Assembly (NCBI RefSeq): GCF_000227115.2
Contig: NC_016479.1
Coordinates: 1,672,686 to 1,736,685 of the forward strand
Direction of reading: 5' to 3'
Source: Naumovozyma dairenensis CBS 421
Lineage: Eukaryota > Ascomycota > Saccharomycetes > Saccharomycetales > Saccharomycetaceae
Length of the DNA: 64,000 nt
Shown here: piece by piece, positions 40,363 through 49,471 of the stretch
Numbering within the stretch: the stretch's first letter is position 1
How the letters are laid out: every line of letters begins with the position of its first letter
Made by a program: the position numbers and the translations under genes
Notes under the pieces: model-generated
What the model was told of the DNA's origin: nothing
The model's input: the letters and a program-made list of their open reading frames with translations, nothing else
The model's database searches: none

Positions 40363-42153
40363 CTAGCACCAGAAACTACGTAGTCTAGCCAACCAGCCGG
40401 AATTTCTTAGCCTTTCTTTAGTTTCCGCGTCTTCTTGTCTTAATAATTCAGGATCATATATGCGTCTATGGAAATCCAAATCAATCTTATCCAGAGGTGT
40501 TAAGAACGTAAAATCTCTCGAATATATCATATATCCGAAATAGAATACTAACCATAATGGAGCAGCCAAATAACTTTCGAAAAATCCTTCTGCATCATAT
40601 TTACCATTACTTTTTGGTGGAGATAAAGCCACCCAGAATTGAGCAATGAACACTAGCATATTGAAGAAAACACTATAAACGGACCCCCAGATACCTGTTG
40701 TTGCCCTGTATCCTAATTCTTCTAATGATTTACCTTGAACTTTCATAGCCATTCTGAATCGTATATGAGATATGAAAATAGAAGACCATGTAAATAATTC
40801 ACTTAACCCAGCAATGGCAGCTAACCATGTGAAAGCTTGTTCTTCTTGTGGTGAACATGCAACGAAACCGATGACACCAAATAGACCACATATACATAAT
40901 GCACGTAATGGTCTCCCTTCTCTATCGACGTAATTAAACCATTTAGGAGCATAACCTTGTTCTGCTAAAGAACGCATTAATCTAGGTGAGGCATATAATG
41001 CAGAGTTTGCAACGGAAACAACAGAAATTAAAATGACGGCATTGATGAAATGTGGAACAACCTTCACACCATGTAAAGATGCAGCAAGGACGTATGGAGA
41101 AGCATGAGTTGCAGAGCCTCCAGCACCCATCAATTGATCACTATCATGAGGAACGTTGAACCCAATTAGAATCATCGTTAGTAAGTAAATTATAAGGATA
41201 CGGTAGATACTTTGTTTGGCAGCAGCAGGGGTGGATTTTCTTGGGTTCTTTTGTTCATTGACAGACAAGGAAAACAATTCAGTACCACCGTAAGAGAAAT
41301 AACCAGTAACTAAGATGTATGCAACACCTTTGAATCTTGCAGCTGGGCTCTCTGAAGCGAACGCACCAGGATTTATCCAATATTTATTACCAATATAACC
41401 GTCTCTACCGGCACCACCACAATTAATGACGATAGAAAGGATGATGAAACCTGCGATCATTAGAATCTTACAACTATTAAAGATAAATTCGGTCTCACCG
41501 TAAGCTTTGACACCAAAGAAATGGATGAATAGTAAAAAGACGTAGAATATGACAATGAATACATCTGGATTTATTGTATCATTCCAATACTTAATGGTCA
41601 TTGAAGCGGTAATTAATTCTAAAGGTAAAACTGTTAACCATTGGATACAGAATAGCCACACAGTAGCAAACCCAAAAGGTTTAGAGACGAAAATAGAAGC
41701 GTATGTATTAAAACTTGCAGGCATTGTAGGATATGTGACAGCCATTTCACCTGCTGCTTGAATCATGAAGTATGTGACAAATGAAACTAACCCATAACCA
41801 AGTACTAAAGGTGCTGGACCTGCCAATGCTAAACCTTTCCCGTTTGCAACTAAAAGACCTGTACCAATACCTGTACCAAGGGTCATCATAATGACATGCC
41901 TTGATTTCATGGCCTTTTTCATGTGATCGTCGTCTGATGTTATAGATTTGGAACCATCTTCTAAGTCTGAATCTGCATGTTTGTCTTCTGCTCTTCTAAA
42001 GGAGTCTACGAATTTAGTGAAATGGGTCCTTCTCTTTAAAGTGGAGTCTAATGGGAAAACTGGTGTAGATTTTTCAGTTATTTCCGAAAGTTTTACAGAG
42101 GAATCAAAGGTCTTTATTTCGGGAGACCCGCCTTCCTTTGATGAGCTAGGCAT
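40363..42153 (-). CDS. BAP2: Branched-chain amino-acid permease
   Basis: Bap2 imports leucine, isoleucine and valine at the plasma membrane with proton symport and is induced through the Ssy1-Ptr3-Ssy5 sensor. The 596-aa product is a typical yeast amino-acid permease: a hydrophilic N-terminus of about 85 residues, then [20 protein letters not shown] at the first helix, about 12 membrane segments, the family block [20 protein letters not shown], and a C-terminal tail ending SFWC. The terminal FWC is the palmitoylation signal of this family. The neighbour is TAT1 in the same orientation, as YBR068C-YBR069C. It could equally be described as the BAP2/BAP3 ancestor-type gene, since BAP3 lies in the sister block. 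Confidence 0.92.
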   Translation of the reverse strand: MPSSSKEGGSPEIKTFDSSVKLSEITEKSTPVFPLDSTLKRRTHFTKFVDSFRRAEDKHADSDLEDGSKSITSDDDHMKKAMKSRHVIMMTLGTGIGTGLLVANGKGLALAGPAPLVLGYGLVSFVTYFMIQAAGEMAVTYPTMPASFNTYASIFVSKPFGFATVWLFCIQWLTVLPLELITASMTIKYWNDTINPDVFIVIFYVFLLFIHFFGVKAYGETEFIFNSCKILMIAGFIILSIVINCGGAGRDGYIGNKYWINPGAFASESPAARFKGVAYILVTGYFSYGGTELFSLSVNEQKNPRKSTPAAAKQSIYRILIIYLLTMILIGFNVPHDSDQLMGAGGSATHASPYVLAASLHGVKVVPHFINAVILISVVSVANSALYASPRLMRSLAEQGYAPKWFNYVDREGRPLRALCICGLFGVIGFVACSPQEEQAFTWLAAIAGLSELFTWSSIFISHIRFRMAMKVQGKSLEELGYRATTGIWGSVYSVFFNMLVFIAQFWVALSPPKSNGKYDAEGFFESYLAAPLWLVFYFGYMIYSRDFTFLTPLDKIDLDFHRRIYDPELLRQEDAETKERLRNSGWLARLRSFWC

Positions 42154-42394
42154 TCTTTTAGTAGTATTTTTGTTTTTAGATTTTAATTTAGAAAAACTAA
42201 TGTAATTTGTCCTATCCTATTTTTTAATTCTTTTTAGGAAACCTTCTTACTATATGAAATAAGTGTCCTTTAGATTTTGTTAATCAATATATTTATGATA
42301 TTATTGTTATCTTTTGTTATTATTCTGAGTACGAATCCAAGGCCAAAAGAAAGAAAAGACCAAGAAAAAAATTACAACTTTAAATGACCTTCAT

Positions 42395-42403
42395 CCTTAT
42401 ATA
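42395..42403 (-). promoter_or_regulatory. TATA box of BAP2
   Basis: TATATAAGG on the minus strand, about 245 bp before the BAP2 ATG. Confidence 0.5.
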
Positions 42404-42779
42404 GAAAGTAGCAGTACAGTGAGTGAAAAAATATACAGATTTCAGTCTACGTATTGGTTGACTCACATTGACGTCGAAAAAAAGGATTGCTTGCTTGCTT
42501 CCTTGATCGAATCTCATCTTTCAAGGTATATTTCAGGATTTTACGTATTGTTCTTCGTGGAAGGGACCCCTCCTCCCGGTTCAGGATTACAAATTTTGTA
42601 AAAAGAATAAAAAATTTCATTGTCATTGAAGGGGTCTGCGGGAGTTTCTTCTAGCCACACCCTCCCTAACTACTCCGTTAGCGGTATTTTCACAGAAAAG
42701 AAGAAAAAAATGCCCTTTTCTTCTTTTCTCCACTCCAAAAGTGCCGTTCCAGAGGCTTTTTTGAAAGGCTGAGATATTT

Positions 42780-42843
42780 CGGCGGCGCGGATTGGGACAG
42801 CGGCTTGTACAAATTTTTTCAAACCGGCTAAATGCTTTGCCGG
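42780..42843 (-). promoter_or_regulatory. CGGC-motif cluster, candidate amino-acid-responsive element of BAP2
   Basis: Within 64 bp are CGGCGCGG, GCGGCTTG and an inverted pair CCGGC-N10-GCCGG (42824-42828 and 42839-42843). Stp1/Stp2 bind CGGC-containing sites in permease promoters, and Leu3 binds CCGG half-sites. The block is about 630-690 bp upstream of BAP2 and stands out in an AT-rich region. Assignment is inference. Confidence 0.35.
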
Positions 42844-43140
42844 TGTCCCTTATTAAGTACGCCGCTCCAATTCCGGAAAAACTCAAAGTCCGGGTTCAAA
42901 ATACACCCTTTTGTATCCACCCTCGCCCTCCCCACATATTAACTTGAAAGTATAAGGAAGTTATAGACACTATTTACCCATTTCTCGACAACATATTAAT
43001 TATTAGTAATGCCTAAGCTATGAAAAATAAAACTAATCTCAAAACAGAAGTAAAGTGTATATAAAAAAATTACGACAGAAATAATTCTTGTTTGACTTAC
43101 GTATTATTTTCTTGGCGTTTATTATCAAGGAAAGTGCTCT

Positions 43141-45000
43141 TTAATTTGAGTATACGGATTTCTTGTCGTGTTCTTTAGTGACATTGTCATTAAGCCCCTC
43201 TTCTTTTCCTGACTTTTCAAATATAGTCTCACCAGATGTCTGTAATTCAATTTCAGTAATTTCTTCTGGCGAATATATTTTTCTATGAGAGTCTAAATCT
43301 ATTTTGGAAAGAGGAATTAAAGGGCACCAATTACCGTAGTAAAGTTTGTGTCCAAAATATGCAACCAACACAATAGGGAAAGCTAGATAGTTTTGAAAAA
43401 AACTCATAACGTCCAATTTACCATTCTTGTCAACAGGGGCAATAGCCACCCAGAATTGTGTCACTAAACTGAACAACCCTATTAATACAGCTACCCATGA
43501 TCCCCAATAACCTGTTTGAGCTTTATAACCAACTTCATCCATCGATTTCTTTTGGGTTTTCATTGCGTCTCTAAATCTTATGTGAGATAAACAAATAGCC
43601 AACCAAATGAAGAGTTGTGAAAGACCAGATATGGCTAATAACCAGGTGAATACATCTTGTCTTTTCTCGCTCGAAGCAACAAATCCAATCAAACCAAATG
43701 TAAGAGATATTACAAAACAACGTATTGGGCGTCCTCTTTGGTCAATGTAGTTTAAAAACTGAGGAAAAGTTCCTTGTTCGCTTAAGGATAATAAAAGTCT
43801 TCCTGAAGAATATACTGATGAATTAGCAACGGAAATGACAGAAATTAATATTACAGCGTTAATAAAATGGGGAACAACTTTAACACCATGAGACTCAACT
43901 GCAATTACAAACGGTGATGCATGAGACCCTGAATTTTCACCCTTATTCAATGATCCTAGTAATTGAGGGCTCGTATAAGGGACTAAAAAACAAACCAGAA
44001 TTGTTGTCAACAAATATATGAATAAAATCCTATAAGCCACTTTTTTGCAACAATTTGGCACAACCTTTATGGGATTTTCTTGTTCATCGATGCTCAATAC
44101 AAGAACTTCAATACCACCATAACTAAATGCCGCATAGGTGAATACTGTGCATACACCTTTGAATCCATTAGCAAAAGCACCAGGATTTTTCCAATATTTT
44201 GCACCGATGTATCCATCATTACCAGCACCACCAGAAATTATGATTATAGATAATATAATAAACCCAATAATCATTAATATCTTGCATAGATTACAAAAAA
44301 ACTCTGCTTCTGCGTACCCTCTTGCACCAAAAAGATTTACAACAATAACAACAATAAATATTATTGCAACAAATATATCAGGGTTTAAATCTGTCCAGAA
44401 TTCAATGGTGATAGCAGCAGTAACCAATTGTAAAGGTAAGACAGTCAACCATTGGAAAGTGTATAAGATAGAAAGAGCAAATCCCAATGATGGATCAATT
44501 AATAGAGAGGAATATCTTGTAAAGTTTCCCACCAATCCACGGTAACAAATTCCAAGTTCTCCAGCACTCTGAATCATACAATAAATCATTACAGAGGAGA
44601 TAAAATATCCAATGACCAGACCACCTGGACCAGCTTTAGAGAGAACTTGACCATTCCCTACTAATAAACCTGTAGCAATACCAGTGCCCAAACTTATCAT
44701 TAGTAAGTGACGAGCCTTGATTGTTTTTGAAAGTTGGGTGTCTTGCATTTCTAAGTCAGCACCCTCTTCATTTTGCTTTTGTCTTTTAAAACCGTTTAAG
44801 AAATTTTTGAAATGAGTTATTGGATTATACTCACATTTTTGAGTATGTGCCTCTGGTTTTTCATTAAGAGTCTCGTTCGATGCTTCTTCAATTGAAATAT
44901 GTTTGACAGTTTCTTCTGCATTTTCTTTGAAAGAATCATCTTCTTGGTTTTCTTGTAGTGTAGTTTCTTTATGTGGAGTAGTAGTCAACATGTCGCCCAT
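43141..45000 (-). CDS. TAT1: Tat1-type amino-acid permease (valine, leucine, isoleucine, tyrosine)
   Basis: Tat1 is a broad plasma-membrane permease for tyrosine, tryptophan and branched-chain amino acids. The 619-aa product (S. cerevisiae 619) has a Glu-rich N-terminus of about 90 residues, then ARHLLMISLGTGIATGLLVG, about 12 membrane helices, AAFSYGGIEVLVLSIDEQEN and [20 protein letters not shown]. It is clearly a paralog of the adjacent BAP2 product and arose by the same old tandem duplication seen in S. cerevisiae. Unlike its neighbour it lacks a C-terminal FWC, ending in a charged tail (EHDKKSVYSN). ALG14, YBR071W and HSP26, which follow TAT1 in S. cerevisiae, are absent here. Confidence 0.9.
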   Translation of the reverse strand: MGDMLTTTPHKETTLQENQEDDSFKENAEETVKHISIEEASNETLNEKPEAHTQKCEYNPITHFKNFLNGFKRQKQNEEGADLEMQDTQLSKTIKARHLLMISLGTGIATGLLVGNGQVLSKAGPGGLVIGYFISSVMIYCMIQSAGELGICYRGLVGNFTRYSSLLIDPSLGFALSILYTFQWLTVLPLQLVTAAITIEFWTDLNPDIFVAIIFIVVIVVNLFGARGYAEAEFFCNLCKILMIIGFIILSIIIISGGAGNDGYIGAKYWKNPGAFANGFKGVCTVFTYAAFSYGGIEVLVLSIDEQENPIKVVPNCCKKVAYRILFIYLLTTILVCFLVPYTSPQLLGSLNKGENSGSHASPFVIAVESHGVKVVPHFINAVILISVISVANSSVYSSGRLLLSLSEQGTFPQFLNYIDQRGRPIRCFVISLTFGLIGFVASSEKRQDVFTWLLAISGLSQLFIWLAICLSHIRFRDAMKTQKKSMDEVGYKAQTGYWGSWVAVLIGLFSLVTQFWVAIAPVDKNGKLDVMSFFQNYLAFPIVLVAYFGHKLYYGNWCPLIPLSKIDLDSHRKIYSPEEITEIELQTSGETIFEKSGKEEGLNDNVTKEHDKKSVYSN

Positions 45001-45944
45001 ATTTGCTTACTCCTCTTTTTCGTTCCAATTTTTTGAGATGACTATTATTTTGAGAAAAACATTTATTCGAAACACCCTCTTGCAGTTCGATGGTATTATA
45101 TATGATCGAGCTGCCATACTTTTTTGTCCATTGTCTGATTATTGAGGCTCCCTTAAATTTATGAAAGTAATCAATATGACAGACACATCAAAATTACAAA
45201 AAAAAAAAAAAAAAAATAAAATAATAATAAAATTTCCCGCCGTATCATATATCTTCTACAATATTCAATGTCTATAATGTATGTAAGTAACAATCAATAA
45301 CAAATTAAAAAGAGTCTTGAGAACTGGTATTTTAATACATGCAACACATTTCTATGTGTTCTTTGGTCTTTAAGAAACTTATACTGGGATAGGTCACCTT
45401 TTTCTTCAGATTGAATGTTCTTCTCAATCATACATTTCTTACCATTCACTAATTGCTACTCGGATAGAAATCGTTTTACTGTGTCTGTGTGAGATTAAAA
45501 CCCAGATAAAACGGATTGTAAAGACTTTTAATATTTTCCAGTTTTTTATTTACTTTTAACTTGGTACATTGTTACTTTTGATAAAATCTAGAAGTAATTT
45601 AATATTTTGGTAGAAGAAGGAAAATATAAACAAATTTACAGAATTTTACTTTCTTTACACCAAACTCCACGGCAGACACTACCAGATATCTCTTATAAAA
45701 AAGATGAATATTTTCTGACAGGAAATTGTTTAATCTTTAAATTCACCTCTCGAATGTCCTCGAGTGACAATTTTAGCCGTAAAGACCTCAGCGCTTATTT
45801 ACTTTTATTTTTTTAAAATACGTTAACAATTAAATCAAGAAAAAAGAAACAAACAACACTCTAGTCGGGATAATTTCCTTCTAAACATCCCTCTCAACCA
45901 ATACTTTAGGACCTATCTATCCTGTACTATATGGGAGCTGTCCG
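45001..45944. other. Shared upstream region of TAT1 and RDH54
   Basis: 944 bp between two divergent genes. It contains a 20-base A-tract near 45198-45217 and no gene. The 69-codon frame at 45607-45816 is not recognisable and looks like chance. Confidence 0.45.
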
Positions 45945-45948
45945 ATGA
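45931..45948 (+). promoter_or_regulatory. Six-codon upstream ORF overlapping the RDH54 start
   Basis: ATG GGA GCT GTC CGA TGA ends inside the RDH54 initiation region: its stop at 45946-45948 overlaps the ATG at 45945-45947. If the message begins upstream of 45931, scanning ribosomes meet this ATG first and could re-initiate at the overlapping start. Confidence 0.45.
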
Positions 45949-48545
45949 TGAATTTACCTAAATACGAGAATAAACCTTTCAAACCACCAAGAAAGTTGAC
46001 ATTAACTGGCAATGCAAAGACATCAACAGTAAAAAGATCAATCAGTAGAACTCAAATTACTGCGTCCCCATTGACTAAGAGGACCAAAACTTGTGCTACC
46101 CTAACAGAGACTCCCTCTGCTCTCCCAAACCAATCAGACAATAATAAACTGTTCACCATCATGTATAGAAAACCATCGATGAAAAAACATAAAACATGGG
46201 ATAAGGATGGTTATGCAGAGTTGAAACAATCTGGTATACTGATTTTCTATAATGAATCAGGTGCTAGAATTGGGAGGGTTAGTAAAATAGAGCCTCTTCT
46301 GGAAACGATACATAAGGCAGGATCATGGGAGGTTCAATTAGATTATGAGTTGACTGACACAAAGGAAATTACGAAAATACGTACTTTATTAAAGAATAAT
46401 TTCGAATCTGCTTCGATTACCCCCCCTTCTACAGCGAGCTCAACAGCATCTAATGTGTTACCTTCCACATCGAAGGCGCAAATCCCAATAACACAACTAT
46501 TTACGGTCCAAACTGTAAAGAAATTTAAGACAGTTCTTCCTAAACCAAATGAACATACATCGTTATCAACCACAGTAAATCAGGATACCAATTCGACGAG
46601 GAGAAACTATTTACCTGTGTTCGTTCAAACAAAAATCAAGAATCCACTCGTAATGAATAAATCAATCGACGCAGATGTGGACGTCATTGTAGATCCATTA
46701 ATAAGTAAATTTTTACGGAAACATCAAAGGGAAGGTGTAAAATTTATATATGATTGTATCAATGGGTTATCCCAAGTAGAAGCCTCTACCGCTGTGGTTG
46801 ATCCGACACAACAAAGTATGATTTTAGAAAAGAATTCCGATATCAATGGTTGTCTATTAGCTGATGAAATGGGACTAGGTAAAACGTTGATGACGATAGC
46901 TGTAATATGGACATTATATAAACAGACGCCACTTGTTAAAAATATCCCATGTTCACAATCCGGAGTTCCATTGAGTGGTCTCTGTAAGAAATTCTTGATC
47001 ATCTGTCCAGTTACTTTGATTGGAAATTGGAAAAGAGAATTTAAAAAATGGCTGAATTTAAATCGAATTGGTATTCTTACCTTAAACTCAAATAACACTC
47101 CAGAGATGGATAGAAATGCCGTAAAAAACTTTCTTAAAGTTCAAAGAACTTACCAAGTACTTATTATGGGCTATGAAAAAGTACTTAGTGTTTCAGCGGA
47201 ATTAACCAATCAAAAAAATCTCATTGACATGTTGGTTTGTGATGAGGGGCATCGATTAAAGAGTGGAACATCAAAAGTACTTCAAGTGCTAAAGAACCTA
47301 GATGTGAAACGCAAAATCCTACTTTCTGGGACACCAATTCAAAATGATCTTAATGAATTTTATACAATAATTGACTTTATAAACCCGGGCATATTAGGAA
47401 GCTTTCCTTACTTCAAGAAAAGGTACATGGTACCAATAACAAGGGCAAGAGATACTTCAAATAGATACAACGAGGAAATTTTAGAACTCGGAGAAGAAAG
47501 GTCGAGGGAAATGATCGAGATAACAAAGCAGTTCACCCTACGAAGGACAAATTCTATCTTAACAGAGTATCTTCCACCCAGGACAGATATTATATTATTC
47601 TGCAAACCGACGGAAACTCAATTGCAAGCTTTTGACAATGCAATACGGGGTGCGAAACTAGATTTCAATACTGCGTCATTCAACTCTACTCTAGGATTAA
47701 TAACTCTTCTCAAAAAAATATGCAATTCACCTTCCTTGATAAAGAATGATAGTTACTTCACATCAAAAATAGACCATTCTCAGTATCAACGAGCAAATTT
47801 TAATGTTTTAAACTCTGGAAAGCTAATGGTATTAATGTCATTATTGAAGCATCTTAGAACTAATTGTCCCGAAGAGAAAATTGTTATTGTATCCAACTAT
47901 ACGCAAACATTAGACATCATTGAAAATTTACTTCTGTCAGAGCAAATGATATTTTGTAGATTAGATGGGTCAACTTTACCGAAACAACGAGACTCAATCG
48001 TTATGTCTTTCAATAGGAATCCGTCCACTTTTGCATTTCTCCTAAGTGCGAAATCTGGTGGAGTAGGTCTAAATTTAGTTGGCGCATCCAGATTAGTTCT
48101 TTTCGATAATGATTGGAACCCATCTATTGATTTACAAGCAATGTCTAGGATTCACAGAGATGGACAAAAGAGGCCATGCTATATTTATAGACTTATCACT
48201 ACCGGGTGCATCGATGAAAAAATCCTACAGAGACAGTTAATGAAGCATAACCTTAGCCAAAAGTTCCTTGATTCCTCGATTGAGAATACCAATGTTAACG
48301 ACGATTTATTTGATAAACAGGATTTAAGAGATTTATTTTCAATTAACCATCACACAAAAAGTAATACGCATGATTTAATATGTACTTGTGACGGGCTGGG
48401 AGATGAGATACAATATGATACTGAAGCACCGGACTCCGTTCCTCCTAACGGAAAGAAATGCACCACTTGGAACCAACGCGTTAACAATTATCAGAGGAGA
48501 TCGAAAAAGTGGACAAGCTTACACAAGAAAAAAAGGCAACTTTAA
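45945..48545 (+). CDS. RDH54: Rdh54/Tid1, Swi2/Snf2-family recombination translocase
   Basis: Rdh54 is a Rad54-related DNA translocase that removes Rad51 and Dmc1 from duplex DNA and aids meiotic and mitotic recombination. The 866-aa protein has a basic N-terminus with KPFKPPRKLTL, typical of this family, and a conserved early domain (FTIMYRKPSMKKHKTWDKDG). The helicase core follows: motif I DEMGLGKTLMT (Lys313), motif II CDEGHRLK (about 433), SGTPIQND, and C-terminal motifs including SAKSGGVGLNLVGASRLVLF and QAMSRIHRDGQKRPCYIYRL. It lies between TAT1 and PFF1, as YBR073W does. S. cerevisiae Rdh54 is somewhat longer (about 924-958 aa). ATG codons at 45945 and 45948 are adjacent; the first is used here. 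Confidence 0.95.
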   Translation: MMNLPKYENKPFKPPRKLTLTGNAKTSTVKRSISRTQITASPLTKRTKTCATLTETPSALPNQSDNNKLFTIMYRKPSMKKHKTWDKDGYAELKQSGILIFYNESGARIGRVSKIEPLLETIHKAGSWEVQLDYELTDTKEITKIRTLLKNNFESASITPPSTASSTASNVLPSTSKAQIPITQLFTVQTVKKFKTVLPKPNEHTSLSTTVNQDTNSTRRNYLPVFVQTKIKNPLVMNKSIDADVDVIVDPLISKFLRKHQREGVKFIYDCINGLSQVEASTAVVDPTQQSMILEKNSDINGCLLADEMGLGKTLMTIAVIWTLYKQTPLVKNIPCSQSGVPLSGLCKKFLIICPVTLIGNWKREFKKWLNLNRIGILTLNSNNTPEMDRNAVKNFLKVQRTYQVLIMGYEKVLSVSAELTNQKNLIDMLVCDEGHRLKSGTSKVLQVLKNLDVKRKILLSGTPIQNDLNEFYTIIDFINPGILGSFPYFKKRYMVPITRARDTSNRYNEEILELGEERSREMIEITKQFTLRRTNSILTEYLPPRTDIILFCKPTETQLQAFDNAIRGAKLDFNTASFNSTLGLITLLKKICNSPSLIKNDSYFTSKIDHSQYQRANFNVLNSGKLMVLMSLLKHLRTNCPEEKIVIVSNYTQTLDIIENLLLSEQMIFCRLDGSTLPKQRDSIVMSFNRNPSTFAFLLSAKSGGVGLNLVGASRLVLFDNDWNPSIDLQAMSRIHRDGQKRPCYIYRLITTGCIDEKILQRQLMKHNLSQKFLDSSIENTNVNDDLFDKQDLRDLFSINHHTKSNTHDLICTCDGLGDEIQYDTEAPDSVPPNGKKCTTWNQRVNNYQRRSKKWTSLHKKKRQL

Positions 48546-49471
48546 TGGAAAAGTGTCTTAGCAGGTTACAAACATATAGACCCGACCAAAACAGACATAT
48601 TTGATTCCATTGTTTCTGAAGTTATAGATGCAACAAACAGTCGTGTCTCTTATGTACTTATTAAACCAGGGGAGGTCGAAATTCCCGAGGAAAGTGACGT
48701 CATGTGATTTTTTTGTCAGGAATATATAGAGCTCTTTTTTTCAACTATTTTTATTACCATATCTATGGCCTAAGTGATTTACGCATTGATACGATGTATC
48801 AATAGTCCCCGTTTCTACTTGCAAACTATTTTTCCAAAATAGTCGAGCTACCAGAGGTATTCGATAATTCACATTCGTCTGGATTTCTTTTATTCTTGCT
48901 GAAAATATATATTACGCTAGCATTTTCTTTCCATTTTATATTGATTAACATGTTTAGCAACGTCTCTTTCTACATTTTTTTAGAGTTACTATTAACATTC
49001 AACGGATAACATCGAGCCGTCGACATGGGATATTTAGCACAAGTTAAACATTAATTATATTAATACTCAACACACACCTATTTGTTCTTTTACCGCTGGT
49101 CGTTAATAGTCATATAACTTAGTCCAATGTTGTAAAAACAAACCTTTGTTATTGAAGTGGAGGGAAATTCTGTCTTCAAATATAGGGTAGATTTTCAAAC
49201 CAGGGTTAGATATCGATACCCTAGCCTTTACTGACCCCCTAGTTCTAAGTATGCAAGCGCTGAAATCTAGAAGTCTATGTTAGAACATATGAACTATACT
49301 GGTTATTATCTGGTGTCCCACTATAGATATTACATTTTGGTTAGCCTTTGTTAAATACTCTATAGATTAAATAATTTAATAGACATAAAATACCTTAATC
49401 ACAGTCCTATTATCGTCAAGTAATTCTATCATAGGCTGTAGAGCAGACAAAAAGGAGTACGCCTTCGTCTT
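48546..49471. other. Intergenic stretch between RDH54 and PFF1
   Basis: 926 bp containing the PFF1 promoter. A TGACGTCATGTG motif (ATF/CREB plus E-box-like) lies near 48696-48708. No gene seen. Confidence 0.45.

Larger units (their letters stand above)
42154..43140. promoter_or_regulatory. BAP2 upstream region
   Basis: 987 bp between TAT1's stop and the BAP2 start. It contains a TATA box, a GC-rich block near 42640-42900 with several CGGC motifs, and no gene. Confidence 0.55.

Noticed and set aside
45607..45816. 69-codon plus-strand frame between TAT1 and RDH54
   Set aside because: No family features, and it starts at a non-ATG-like position in AT-rich promoter DNA; looks like chance.
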